Shown: positions 48,366 to 58,118 of the stretch, in pieces | Numbering within the stretch: position 1 is the first letter of the stretch | How the letters are laid out: each line of letters begins with the position of its first letter | Program-made: the position numbers and the translations under genes | Assembly (NCBI GenBank): GCA_020186115.1 | Contig: WSYJ01000092.1 | Coordinates: 470,001-534,000 of the forward strand | Length of the DNA stretch: 64,000 nt | Origin: Histomonas meleagridis | Lineage: Eukaryota > Parabasalia > Tritrichomonadida > Dientamoebidae | Direction: 5' to 3' | Notes under the pieces: model-generated | What the model saw: only the letters and a program-made list of their open reading frames with translations | The model's database searches: none | What the model was told of the DNA's origin: nothing

Positions 48366-50273
48366 ATGGGTGCTGATTCTTCTTCTGCCGGAAGCAAGAT
48401 ATCTTATGCATACTTAGATGAAATTCCAAGCAATTGGAAAGAAGAAGCCAATATTGCGGGTTCTATAGATTTTTTATCATCAACAATATCAAACACTCTG
48501 ACTGTTGATCGCTTCAAGAAACTAACATTGTTTAGAGCTGCTAGATGTGACAAACTACTTCAAATTGATTTAGTTGATTTACCAAATCTTATTGCTGCAG
48601 ATTTTTCATTATCATCAAACTTGAAAACAATTAACATAAACAAATGTCCCAAGATACGTGCTCTTGATGTTTCTTTTTGTTTTGAACTTTTGTCCATTAA
48701 TGGTTTATGTAAAAATCTTGAATATCTCTCATGCCCAAACACTAAACTTACACAAATTCCAGAAATGCCATCTCTTTTATACTTTGATTGCTCTTTTTCG
48801 GAAAATTTAAACATTGATCCAAGAAAGTTTCCAAATCTTGAGCTTTTATCTGTTGGCACGTATCAAGGAACGGAATTTTCCTTATCACAAATTACCAGTT
48901 TCAAATCACTTAGAATCTTTGAAGCAAATCATAATGAAATCATTTTGGATTCAATTTCAAAAGGAACAAACGTTCAATTTTTAAATTTCACATCTTGTTT
49001 GGTTCGTGGGGACATGGAACTACTCAAAAACTTTTGTTGCATTGGTTGTAATAACATTCAACCTTTGTTCCCAGCCGACATTAAACCGTTTAATTACCCA
49101 TCGGCGCAGTCACTTTTGTATGGCCCATGGGGTGTCCCAGATGTCGATCAAAAACCTCCACTTTTATCTGAAAGTCCAACGTTTGATCCCCCACAAAACA
49201 TTAATGACAATGAAGTTAGAATTGGTATTTATGGAGCAATATTAGGCTCTGCAGTCATGGACATGATTGGTCTCGGTACTGAATTTGTGTCAAGTGATCT
49301 TGCAAAATTATACTTAATTAATCCGTTTTCAATTACTTGGACACATCCAAGAGTTACAATGCATACTGGTAGCTTTGTAAGGGGAACTTCTACAGATGAT
49401 ACATCTCAAAATATTTTAATTATGAGATCATTGTTCCAAGCAAATAAAAGTGGTGCTGAAAATTTTGTTGAAGATGGTGTTACTAAATTCAAAGCCGGAC
49501 TTGTGAAAGTTGATCTTCATGATTTTGCTGAAAGATTAATTGATTGGAAAAATAATGGTCATTCAGAACGTAAACATGGAGGAGGTCTTGGAATGGGCAA
49601 AACAGTTAAATCCGTTTTATCGTCTGACAACTTCCTTGACAACCCAATCGAGGCTTCAAAGAAAGTTTGGGAAGAAAGCGGGAAAAGGGTTGCATCAAAT
49701 GGGGCCGTTATGAGAACCGCCGCCGTGGGGTGCCTCGCTTTTTGGGATGAGGCGACCGTTATATCTGTTGCCAAGTTGATGGCAAAAGTGACGCACTATG
49801 ACCCGAGGTGTGTTTTCTCTGCTGTCTGTATTTCTTTGCTAGTTGCTCGAACTTTGCAAGTAAGAGCAGGCTTAAAGGAGTCTGTTGATATCGAAAAGAC
49901 AATCAACGATTCAATTGCAAATGTTGAAGGTGCAGATGAGTTTAGGGAAGAAATCCTTGATTACTCATCCAAAGATAAAATACAGGACTTAGACCTCGGT
50001 AATGCAGCGAATATGGGATATACAATGAAAACATTTGGAGCCGCAATTTGGGCATTGATACATGCGCAAAGTTTCCAAGACGGACTCATACAGATCGTAA
50101 GAGAAGGAGGCGACGCGGATACGAATGGAGCAGCTGCGGGTGCTCTTCTTGGCGCTAAATTCGGAGTTTATGCAATTCCAAAGACATTCTTCAATCAGAT
50201 GTTTGACTTTTCTTGGCTCAATCGCGAAATAGTTTCGTTCATATCTCTGATGGGTCGTTTCTTATCCATCTAA
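48366..50273 (+). CDS. LRR plus ADP-ribosylglycohydrolase fusion, N-myristoylation signal
   Basis: 635 residues. It starts MGADSSSAGSK, an N-myristoylation signal. Residues 40-240 are leucine-rich repeats (NLIAADFSLSSNLKTININK and similar). From about 280 comes an ADP-ribosylglycohydrolase (ARH/DraG) domain: IGIYGAILGSAVMDMIG, the metal-binding TDDT motif in GTSTDDTSQ, SNGAVMRTAAVGC, and the second metal site GGDADTNGAAAGALLGA. These enzymes remove ADP-ribose from proteins. The metal ligands appear intact. The arrangement suggests a membrane-tethered enzyme whose LRR part selects partners. G+C is locally higher in the ARH part (49600-50170). Confidence 0.88.
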   Translation: MGADSSSAGSKISYAYLDEIPSNWKEEANIAGSIDFLSSTISNTLTVDRFKKLTLFRAARCDKLLQIDLVDLPNLIAADFSLSSNLKTININKCPKIRALDVSFCFELLSINGLCKNLEYLSCPNTKLTQIPEMPSLLYFDCSFSENLNIDPRKFPNLELLSVGTYQGTEFSLSQITSFKSLRIFEANHNEIILDSISKGTNVQFLNFTSCLVRGDMELLKNFCCIGCNNIQPLFPADIKPFNYPSAQSLLYGPWGVPDVDQKPPLLSESPTFDPPQNINDNEVRIGIYGAILGSAVMDMIGLGTEFVSSDLAKLYLINPFSITWTHPRVTMHTGSFVRGTSTDDTSQNILIMRSLFQANKSGAENFVEDGVTKFKAGLVKVDLHDFAERLIDWKNNGHSERKHGGGLGMGKTVKSVLSSDNFLDNPIEASKKVWEESGKRVASNGAVMRTAAVGCLAFWDEATVISVAKLMAKVTHYDPRCVFSAVCISLLVARTLQVRAGLKESVDIEKTINDSIANVEGADEFREEILDYSSKDKIQDLDLGNAANMGYTMKTFGAAIWALIHAQSFQDGLIQIVREGGDADTNGAAAGALLGAKFGVYAIPKTFFNQMFDFSWLNREIVSFISLMGRFLSI

Positions 50274-50429
50274 TTACCAAATAAACCATTTCCTTGACTT
50301 TATTTTGAAGTTTGAATTGAATTTATAAATTAAGGAACGTTTTCATTCAATAATTGTAAACTTTATCATAATTTCAATATGTCAGAATAAAACAGTTTTG
50401 CCAAATCGATAATTTTAACGTTTCTTAAA

Positions 50430-51008
50430 ATGGAATGTCAAGACAGTATTTCAGTAAAAGTGGTTTTTGTTGGTGCACCAGGTGTTGGTAAAACATGTAT
50501 CATCAAAAGGTACATAAGCGGTGAATTTGATGAAAATACAAGACCATCAATTGAAGCAAGTTATTTGGTCAAAAAAGTTAATCTTCAAAATCAAGATTAT
50601 AAAATCAATGTATGGGACACTGCTGGCCAGGAAAAATATAAGAGCTTAGCACCTATGTATTATCGTGGTGCATTTGCGTCATTTATCGTATACGATGTTT
50701 CTAATACTTCGTCTCTCACAGAAGCAGAAAGTTGGATTAAAGAGCTATTGATGAATGTTCCGCAAACATTGCTAATTTTGTGTGCAAATAAGATTGATCT
50801 TAATAATAGAATTATCAACGAAGAAGGTATAAAACTAGCAAATGACTACAATATAAAATATGTTGAAACGAGTGCTCGCGAAGGAATTGGTATAGATCAA
50901 GCATTCGAAATTGTTTATTCAAACATATTAGCAGGAACAAATATTGAAAAATTCGAAGTACTACAGAAATTTGATTCTAATGAAAGTTCATTTTGTTCAT
51001 GCCTTTAA
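50430..51008 (+). CDS. Rab-like small GTPase
   Basis: 192 residues. P-loop GAPGVGKTC (15-23), switch II WDTAGQEKY, APMYYRGAFASFIVYDV, base motifs CANKID and ETSAREG. The C-terminus reads SSFCSCL, with two cysteines in a CxC/CaaX-like arrangement for prenylation. The motif set and the MYYRGA segment are those of Rabs, which regulate vesicle transport. Catalytic residues are present. It follows the glycohydrolase gene by 156 bases on the same strand but has its own promoter by inference. Confidence 0.87.
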   Translation: MECQDSISVKVVFVGAPGVGKTCIIKRYISGEFDENTRPSIEASYLVKKVNLQNQDYKINVWDTAGQEKYKSLAPMYYRGAFASFIVYDVSNTSSLTEAESWIKELLMNVPQTLLILCANKIDLNNRIINEEGIKLANDYNIKYVETSAREGIGIDQAFEIVYSNILAGTNIEKFEVLQKFDSNESSFCSCL

Positions 51009-51235
51009 AGAAGAAGATAAATTTTTTCTCTTTTATAAATACTTATTTTTTGTTCTATAAAATCTATTTTAAAAAAGCTTTTCATTCTCATGTATGTTTT
51101 AAAAAAATACGATATGTAATGATTAATTTATAAATAAGTCTATTTGTTATTGAAAATGATCAATTTTACATATACCTAAAATTTATTATATTTCTATTTT
51201 CTGATGAGACGAATGTAATTTCATACGTTTTGTTT

Positions 51236-51260
51236 TATATATATATATATATATATAGAT
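51236..51260. repeat. (TA)n microsatellite
   Basis: About eleven TA units upstream of the kinase gene at 51394, in the 385-base gap between the Rab-like gene and the kinase, which is otherwise featureless. Confidence 0.9.
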
Positions 51261-51393
51261 TTCATCTAAAAATATTCTTATTTCATGGTCAAACTTTACA
51301 TCACTCCATCGTGAAAAGTGCCATGTTGTTGTAAATTAAACCTCCATCGATATAGCTTTTTCAAAGGTCGGTAACCTCTTCTCAATCTCAAGA

Positions 51394-52746
51394 ATGCAAA
51401 CAGACGAAAACATTATTGGAGACTATGTATTATTCGAAATAATTGGGAGGGGAAGCTTTGCCACAGTTTGGCTTGGTTCCCATCGAAAAACTGGTTGTCC
51501 AATTGCGATAAAAAAAATTAATAAAAGAGATTTGGATCAAAATACAACCTTACAATCAGTTCAACGAGAAATAATGATTCTAAAAATGACAGACCACCTA
51601 TTTATTTCGAAATTATTTGAAGTGATTGAAAATGAAGAATCTATCTTTATTTTTATGGAATATGCAGAAGAAGGTACATTACTTGAATACGTTAATACAA
51701 ATGGACCAATGAAAGAAAACCGAGCCAAAGAAGTTTTTCTTGAACTTATTTTAGCTCTTGATTATCTTCATAATCAAAAGCGTATTATCCACCGTGATTT
51801 AAAGGCCGAGAACATTCTTCTTGACCGCAATTTTAACATTCGTATTATTGATTTTGGCCTTTCCAATATCATCAATCAAAATTCTCCACTTACGACCGTC
51901 TGTGGATCTCCCTCCTATGTAGCACCTGAGATGTTATTAGATCAACCGTACACCGAAAAGTCTGATATATGGAGTGCAGGTGTTTTACTATTTGCCATTG
52001 TTGCATCTTTTTTACCATATGAAGATTCCAGTATCCCCAAACTTATCAACAAGATTCTTCATGACGAGCCCAACTTTCCCACACATTTTTCGAGTGATTT
52101 AAAAGATCTTTTACAAAATATGTTAACCAAAGATCCCAACAAACGTATCACTCTTAAAGGCATTATGCAACACCCATGGATGACGCGTGATTCTACCGGG
52201 TACCCGATCACGTACAACTTCTCCTTCATCCAGCGCTACCAATACCATAACGATCCCAACACCATCGTTCTGAACGATAGCGTCGTTGAGCAAATGACGA
52301 ATCTTCAGTATGACTGTAGTAATCTCGAGCGTATGCTACGTAATCGCGAAGTTAATCCCATCACGATTGCGTATAACATATTGCTACGTGATGAAATGAC
52401 TAACGAAATGGAAGGACTTAAATATGAACTAATAACTCGAATAAAGGTTAAATCTTTGCCGCAGTTGAGCTACGCGAAAAGTCACGCATTCGTTACAAAT
52501 GGTAACCAAATGGAACAATGCACAAGACCACGTGTCGCGAGCGCTTGCGAAAGTAGTAAAAAAGTAGAAATACTAGTGCCAAGAGTCATCAGATTGGACG
52601 CAAGAAAGCCGCGTTCAGACTCTTTGCCAATAATTAATAGAGTGCCCTCGAGAAGTAGCTTGCAGCTGATGAATGTGGTGGTGCCAAAGTTGCAAAATAT
52701 GAAAAATAAGGCAAAAATTAGATCGCTAAGATCGGATGTGTTTTGA
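51394..52746 (+). CDS. CAMK/AMPK-type serine/threonine kinase
   Basis: 450 residues. A complete kinase domain occupies residues 10-265: GRGSFATVWLG, catalytic Lys40 in IAIKK, HRDLKAENILL, IDFGLSN, the activation-loop CGSPSYVAPEML typical of SNF1/AMPK and MARK relatives, and DIWSAGVLLFAI. The C-terminal 185 residues are basic and Ser/Arg-rich near the end, with no UBA or KA1 domain recognised. The whole catalytic set is intact. Substrates are unknown. The 3' half of the gene is richer in CG dinucleotides than its neighbours. Confidence 0.9.
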   Translation: MQTDENIIGDYVLFEIIGRGSFATVWLGSHRKTGCPIAIKKINKRDLDQNTTLQSVQREIMILKMTDHLFISKLFEVIENEESIFIFMEYAEEGTLLEYVNTNGPMKENRAKEVFLELILALDYLHNQKRIIHRDLKAENILLDRNFNIRIIDFGLSNIINQNSPLTTVCGSPSYVAPEMLLDQPYTEKSDIWSAGVLLFAIVASFLPYEDSSIPKLINKILHDEPNFPTHFSSDLKDLLQNMLTKDPNKRITLKGIMQHPWMTRDSTGYPITYNFSFIQRYQYHNDPNTIVLNDSVVEQMTNLQYDCSNLERMLRNREVNPITIAYNILLRDEMTNEMEGLKYELITRIKVKSLPQLSYAKSHAFVTNGNQMEQCTRPRVASACESSKKVEILVPRVIRLDARKPRSDSLPIINRVPSRSSLQLMNVVVPKLQNMKNKAKIRSLRSDVF

Positions 52747-53156
52747 AATGATTTTTAATAAAAATAGTGTTTTTGTGTGAAAATGAGTTAAATTAAGCAA
52801 ATGCTTTTGAAATAAGTGATCATGAGTCAGATGCTGCATTATGAGTGGTAATGGAATATGTACATGTTCGTTCCAATAAAATTCGTTAACTCTATCATAT
52901 GATTAGTCGTATATTGTTACATGTCAATATGTGCTTTGATTATAATAAATTTTATTTTTATCTTTGAGTCATCTATTTATATTTTATCATCTGAGAGAAG
53001 GAATAATAATAATAATATAAACGTTTTGTACATTAGATTTTATAAAAATCTTTTATCATTATAATTACCAAATAAGCAATAATGAAGCATAGAATGAAAC
53101 ATTTATACAACCAAATAATGTTTTAATGAAGTTAAATTTCTACATTTTGAAAATTT
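52747..53156. other. Convergent intergenic region
   Basis: AT-rich sequence between the 3' ends of the kinase and E2 genes. Nothing recognised. Confidence 0.4.
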
Positions 53157-53966
53157 TTACTCAAAAATTTTAACGAAGCCAAATACGGAGTTTGTAATAA
53201 GGAAAATCAGCATGGCAAACAAAATCAAAATAGGTATGTCCAAAAGAGGAATAAACGATGGCTTCTTTGCAAGTGGAACTGGCTTTAATTGGTCAAAGTT
53301 ATAATGTTCAAATCCATCGTCGACTTTTTTCTCATCGATTTGATCTTCTTCTTCCACCTTTGGTATTGGGTGTTCATCGTCTGTATCTGGCTTTTCCTCT
53401 TGCTCTACTTCATGTTTTTCTTCTTCGATATTTTCTGTCTCTTTATTTGATTCATTTGGTATCTCAGAATTTGTTTCTGATGTTGGGAAATCGTCGGGTT
53501 CTATCGAGAGATTGCATTGATGGCAATGCCAATTTCGACTGTCTATAGCTAAAGCTCTTCTTTCTTGTGGAGATGTATCAATTGCTCCAACAGCACCTTC
53601 GCCTTTGGTTGGCATAAATGCAATAATTGACGTAAGAGCTGTACGGACATCCCAAGATGGATTCCATGTGTCAGGATGAAATGAAGTTATTGATAAACAA
53701 ATTTTTTTGTTTGTTTCAAAACGTCCATTTGGTGTTAAAAAATAAATATCAGGTGGTTTGTATGGGTACTGTTGTGGGAAAATGATTTTTCCATGATAAA
53801 TACCGCCTTGAAATGGTGTATCTGGTGGGCCTTTAATTGTGAAATGCCAAATAAAAATATCTTCATCTAATGGAGCAGCTACAAAACTACTCTCGGGATT
53901 CTTCTGAAGACGTTGATATTCCCCCATTAATCTTTTAACAGCAGGGCTTGAAGAGTTCAAAGACAT
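53157..53966 (-). CDS. UBE2J/Ubc6-like tail-anchored E2 ubiquitin-conjugating enzyme
   Basis: 269 residues. The N-terminal 150 form an E2 fold of the Ubc6/UBE2J type: KRLMGEYQRLQKNP, DIFIWHFTIKGPPDTPFQGG, and catalytic Cys90 in KKICLSITSFHPDTWNPSW, followed by the family-specific extension (IIAFMPTKGEGAVGAID). A Glu/Asp-rich linker follows, then a C-terminal membrane anchor (IPILILFAMLIFLITNSVFG). This is the form that works in ER-associated degradation, passing ubiquitin to ER ligases. The active site faces the cytosol. A CxxC (WHCHQC) just after the E2 domain is extra. Confidence 0.92.
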   Translation of the reverse strand: MSLNSSSPAVKRLMGEYQRLQKNPESSFVAAPLDEDIFIWHFTIKGPPDTPFQGGIYHGKIIFPQQYPYKPPDIYFLTPNGRFETNKKICLSITSFHPDTWNPSWDVRTALTSIIAFMPTKGEGAVGAIDTSPQERRALAIDSRNWHCHQCNLSIEPDDFPTSETNSEIPNESNKETENIEEEKHEVEQEEKPDTDDEHPIPKVEEEDQIDEKKVDDGFEHYNFDQLKPVPLAKKPSFIPLLDIPILILFAMLIFLITNSVFGFVKIFE

Positions 53967-54433
53967 CTATGTGGAAACCGCGTGACCAAATAACGCACAG
54001 AAATTTGTTTGACCAAAAAAGCATTTGTTTCACTGGCTAAAACATGTGTTTAGGATATTATCTTTTTATTAAATGATACCTGTTAATGATTTTCTATGGA
54101 ATTTTTAAAAATGGATATAATTTTTTTCATAATTAATGAATTTAAGTGTTGTTAATGTTTTCATTTTAACAAGGTGTTAAATCGTTTAATGCCTAAAATA
54201 TGTTCGTTCTAGGGTTTTAGAGGTCGATTGAGAAAATTATTTAAAAATGTTCATTTTATGAAATGTCGGAAGACATTTTTTATTTAAAAAAAGATCACAA
54301 ATAAAATTTTACATTACTTAATATAACAAAAATAAGCAAGAATGAGAAATTTATAATGAGAATCAAAATTCCAATTTCTTAATAATTTATCGTATATAAC
54401 CGTTAGCATGAAGGGTAAATTTACCCTCTCCAA
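53967..54433. other. Divergent intergenic region
   Basis: Upstream of both the E2 and TRAPPC2L-like genes. It contains CCGTTAGCATG near 54402. Nothing else recognised. Confidence 0.4.
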
Positions 54434-54862
54434 ATGTCTCAAATCAATTCCATCTCATGTATTGCAATACTTGGCCCAGATGAAAGCTTACTTTTTATCC
54501 ACAAAACCGTTGGAGATCCCAGTGATTTAGAACTAGATGGAATTGTTTACTGTTCATTGGAATATTTTCCACAAAATAAGCCAGGCAGATCGGGACTCGG
54601 AAGAAGCGAAAAATTTTCCATTATATATGATAACAATAAATATATGGTATATGGATACAGAGCACCGCTTTCATATAAGATAATAATTGTGATTCCACAT
54701 GTCCAAAATCCAAACGAAAACTTCTTGAAGAATGTTTGCGAAATAACCAAAGACGTTCTTTTTGACTCGATGTTAGACCCATTTTATTCACCATTTTCAC
54801 CAACAAATTCAACAATGAAAAACAATCTGATTAAAAGCATTTCAAACCTGACTCATCAGTAG
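54434..54862 (+). CDS. TRAPPC2L-like TRAPP complex subunit
   Basis: 142 residues with the longin-like fold of the sedlin family. ISCIAILGPDESLLFIHK starts the first strand pair, IVYCSLEYF follows the expected spacing, and KYMVYGYRAPLSYKIIIVIP matches the VYGY...K..MV block of TRAPPC2L. DSMLDPFYSPFSP matches its CNPFYNPG-like segment. TRAPP complexes act as Rab exchange factors and tethers at the Golgi. Length is normal for the family. Confidence 0.78.
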   Translation: MSQINSISCIAILGPDESLLFIHKTVGDPSDLELDGIVYCSLEYFPQNKPGRSGLGRSEKFSIIYDNNKYMVYGYRAPLSYKIIIVIPHVQNPNENFLKNVCEITKDVLFDSMLDPFYSPFSPTNSTMKNNLIKSISNLTHQ

Positions 54863-55414
54863 TAATTTACTCTTACAAAATAATTTTTTGGGATTTTTCT
54901 CGAACATCTTATTTGCTCCAAATCGAATGGAGATGTTAATAAATTATCTTTTTGATAAATGTTATGAAGGAGCAATTAGAAAGAATTTGATACAGTGATG
55001 TACTATGTCTGTCTTAAAATTTATTTTTTATGAACTAAAGTAATTATGCTGATTATAATACAGTTTATATTTCTTGATTTTTAAAATCTACACGTAGAAG
55101 CCTTGGCTATGGGTTCTGTGTATTGTCATTTTAAGGTATCATATTTACATTTTTCATTTCAAATTTTCCAAAATCTTTTAAGTTAACTTTTGCCACTTAT
55201 AATAAAAATGTCATAATAAATTGAATGAGATGTAAAAATAATTAAAACCAATAAATCGCATTCTCTCTTAATTTATTTGGAACAAAACCATAGGATAATG
55301 ATAAGTAAATAAAATATATATTTAATATTTAATAATTTTTGTTAATATTCTCATATAAACGCATAAATTAAAAAAAACATTTCTTTCTATTTCACATAAC
55401 ATTTCATTATTACA
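54863..55414. other. Intergenic, nothing seen
   Basis: AT-rich sequence between two plus-strand genes. No feature found. Confidence 0.4.
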
Positions 55415-55900
55415 ATGAAAATTCCAATTGCATCACCTCTCTTCGGATTTGAAGAATGGGATTTCGAAGAAACTGATACAATTGCAATCATTAAAAAAAC
55501 ATTGGGTGAAATTCTTGAGGGCAATCCATCTGATTATTTGTTAATTTTTGGTGGAAAAATTTTGGATGAAGAAACGGAACTTAAGGAACTTGACTTTAAA
55601 AAGACACCATTTATTTATATCTATATTCCTCATGAAGAAGAAGAAGAGGATAACGATGAATTTACATTACCAAACGAATTAGGGCAACTTCCTGAAATTA
55701 TGATACTTCAAAGGCTTATTAGCAATGGGTTTCCAATTCCTGGACCAGACTATTTTCTCGACAATCGTGACAATGTCATCGGTTTTATCAATAATGTTGT
55801 TAACACTATCCAGCAAATTGCACCAGAATTGGAAAGGTTTGTAACAGACCCAGAAATTCTCGCAAGATTTTTGCAACTCGTGATTGCGATACCACGTTAA
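55415..55900 (+). CDS. Ubiquitin-like domain protein, ubiquilin-like
   Basis: 161 residues. The first 75 resemble a ubiquitin fold: IAIIKKTLGEILEGNPSDYLLIFGGKILDEETELKEL matches the helix and the LIFxGKxL-D-xxL strand turn. An acidic linker (HEEEEEDNDE) and a helical C-terminal part (LQRLISNGFPIPGPDYF, then ELERFVTDPEILARFLQL) follow. The end is similar to the STI1-like DPE..R..L region of ubiquilins, but the UBA domain is missing. It may deliver clients to the proteasome. Confidence 0.55.
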   Translation: MKIPIASPLFGFEEWDFEETDTIAIIKKTLGEILEGNPSDYLLIFGGKILDEETELKELDFKKTPFIYIYIPHEEEEEDNDEFTLPNELGQLPEIMILQRLISNGFPIPGPDYFLDNRDNVIGFINNVVNTIQQIAPELERFVTDPEILARFLQLVIAIPR

Positions 55901-56259
55901 TGGTAATCATAATAAAAAATAGCTCCTCTTTTTGTTTTATTAAAAAAGGAAAAAATCAGCAGTCCTTTATGGAAACATATATTTTCTCAATGGGTCCATC
56001 GGAAGAAATATTTTTTGTACAAAATTCCAATTTTACATAACTTATAAATTTAAGTTGTTAAGTTTATTCTAATTAGTAAGTGAGCTTAAACAAACACATA
56101 TATCTTGTGAAAAATCGGAGTTCAATCGTAAAACATTTTTGTTTACTCTAATAATATGGATATGCTTTTTGACACAACGTACTATATTATGCATTTCACA
56201 TTATAATGTAAACTATAGAAAATAGTTTTTGTTCAAAAAAGGAGGCCCTTTAGGGGTCC
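55901..56259. other. Intergenic, nothing seen
   Basis: AT-rich sequence after the ubiquitin-like gene. No feature found. Confidence 0.4.
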
Positions 56260-56425
56260 GACCAGATATGTATTGAAAGTGTTTTTGAAAAAACACAAAA
56301 TATAATATCTCGAAAATATCATAATATATTTTTACACAATTCAAAATAAATGTCGAAACAAAATAATTCATTTGTATGGCAAAAGAAAATTGATATTTAT
56401 TTTTCGTTATCTGATTCAATCGATT
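56260..56425 (+). repeat. Dispersed repeat R2, copy 2
   Basis: Matches 22201-22335 in GACCAGATATG(T)ATTGAAA, GAAAATATCATAATA and the ATCTGATT block, with different internal spacing. It is preceded by the small imperfect inverted repeat GGCCCTTTAGGGGTCC. Confidence 0.55.
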
Positions 56426-57025
56426 AGGAAAATATTTACAAATAATATTTAACGTATTTCGGTATGTCTTTTTTTGTATAATTTATTTGTCTTCTCGTTC
56501 TTCCTCATCACTGATCATTTTATTTTGGATGAAAAAAATGGTTGACAGGGAATTCAGAAGTCATTCAAATGATTGAATATTCGAAGAAAAAATAAGCAAA
56601 AAATATCTTTTGCACTCAATATTCAATCGTCATGATATGAAAACATTCAAAATATCTTAATATATAATATATTCAAACATAATAAAACGATGTTTTTAAA
56701 TGTTACATATCGAATGTTATCTACTCATATTATATTTAAACTTTTTATTGAGGAAATATTCGTCACACATCATTAACGTTTTTTGACACACCACATTTTT
56801 TGTTAACAGAAATCTCAAATGATTCCGGGATATTATTATGCCCTGGGCAAAAAAAATATCTCAAATTAGCAACATTATTTTGCATCATTTTGATATATTT
56901 AAAAATTAATTCAAGTACTATTGTACTTCGGGGATACTTGTATGAAAATATTATTAAAATTTGAAATATTAAAAAACAATTTGAGTATAATATATATTTA
57001 GAGTCATATTAAAAATTGTTATTTA
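56426..57025. other. Intergenic, nothing seen
   Basis: AT-rich region without recognised coding sequence. Confidence 0.35.
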
Positions 57026-57400
57026 CTATTGAAACTAATAAAGCAGAAAACGAAACACTTATTTATCTCGGGAAAAAATGTTTGGAACCTAATAAGTATA
57101 AAACTTTATCATATTTAGAAAAGGAAGGTCTGAAAATTGAGGCCATTATTGAAGATGTTGCTTTAAATGGCAATACTTTTTGATGAAATATGTCGAAAAT
57201 ATAAAAATTCCAAATGCAATTTTAACATATTCAGTTAAATCAGGAAATGTAGAAATAGTAAAATTACTTTAAGATAAAGAATTGATGTTAATGAAAAAAC
57301 TATTCATTTGAATAATTTGGAATATGTTTTAATAATTTAAAATATGTTTTAATATTTTGAAACAGCACTTCATATAGCGAAATTACTTACAGATAAAAAA
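57026..57400 (+). pseudogene. Remnant of a DUF3447-ankyrin gene
   Basis: Coding traces read TNKAENETLIYLGKKCLEPN, SYLEKEGLKIEAIIEDVAL and, after stops, ETALHIAKLLTDKK. They correspond to the C-terminal DUF3447 part and the first ankyrin core. Frameshifts and stops are present inside the core-like parts as well, unlike the intact loci. The end is cut by the small inverted-repeat element at 57400. Confidence 0.6.
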
Positions 57401-57491
57401 AAGCGGTTGACACTTTTTAAAAAAGTGCGATACAACTTTTTGCACAAATTGTAAAAATGGCAAATGATCATTTTTTAACACCAACCGCTTT
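57400..57491. mobile_element. Small MITE-like inverted-repeat element
   Basis: AAAGCGGTTG at 57400-57409 faces its complement CAACCGCTTT at 57482-57491, with an internal CACTTTTTAAAAAAGTG inverted repeat. Without coding capacity and about 90 bases long, it is a candidate miniature element or a structured regulatory piece. It lies about 100 bases upstream of the MLF-like gene. Confidence 0.5.
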
Positions 57492-57590
57492 ATCATAAAA
57501 AGTGGACAGTTTTGAATATTTAAATGTTCGACCATTTTTTGTTTATCAATTGTATTGAAAATCTGGGGAAAATGTGGTCACTTCATTTTT

Positions 57591-58118
57591 ATGTTTGGTT
57601 TATTTGGTGATCCATTCTTTGGCTACAATCCTTATGGCTCATATGGATTTGCTCGCAATGCCTACAGAATGTTAGACATGCTTAATGATATGATGGAAAA
57701 TGATTCATCTGATGAAGAAGAACCAGAAGAACAACAAAAAGGCAAGAAGACACAAAAGAAATCACAACCACAAAAGGCTTCAACATCGTACAATAAGTAT
57801 AGTCAAATCAAGAAGTCATATTATGATGGTGGAAATGTAATTGAAGAATTAAGAGAGAAAACTTGCGATGGAACATCTGGTTCTGTTAAAGAAACAACAA
57901 CAAGGAGAATTGGTAATAAATGGTGCACAATCGAAGAAGAAACCAATAAAAATGGTGAAAAGACAACACGCGAAAAATGGCACAACGTACCAGAGAACGA
58001 AGTAGACAAGTTCAAAGCCAAGTGGGAAAAGCACAAGGGCAGCTTCGGATTCGAGCACTTACATGCACTCCCAGCTCCAAAGGAAGAGGAAAAAGAAGAA
58101 AAGAAAGAAAAGAAATAA
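57591..58118 (+). CDS. MLF1-like (myeloid leukemia factor family) protein
   Basis: From the ATG at 57591 (MFGLFGDPFFGYNPYGSYG) about 175 residues. The N-terminal FGDPFF and LDMLNDMM segments, an acidic/Lys-rich linker, and the central YYDGGNVIEELREKTCD, SGSVKETTTRRIGNKWCTIE, and EVDKFKAKWEKH blocks match the Mlf family order. Mlf proteins are found in animals and in diplomonads and trichomonads, where they associate with stress bodies and protein quality control. The C-terminus is a Glu/Lys tail. The open frame begins further upstream, but only this ATG fits the family. Confidence 0.72.
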   Translation: MFGLFGDPFFGYNPYGSYGFARNAYRMLDMLNDMMENDSSDEEEPEEQQKGKKTQKKSQPQKASTSYNKYSQIKKSYYDGGNVIEELREKTCDGTSGSVKETTTRRIGNKWCTIEEETNKNGEKTTREKWHNVPENEVDKFKAKWEKHKGSFGFEHLHALPAPKEEEKEEKKEKK

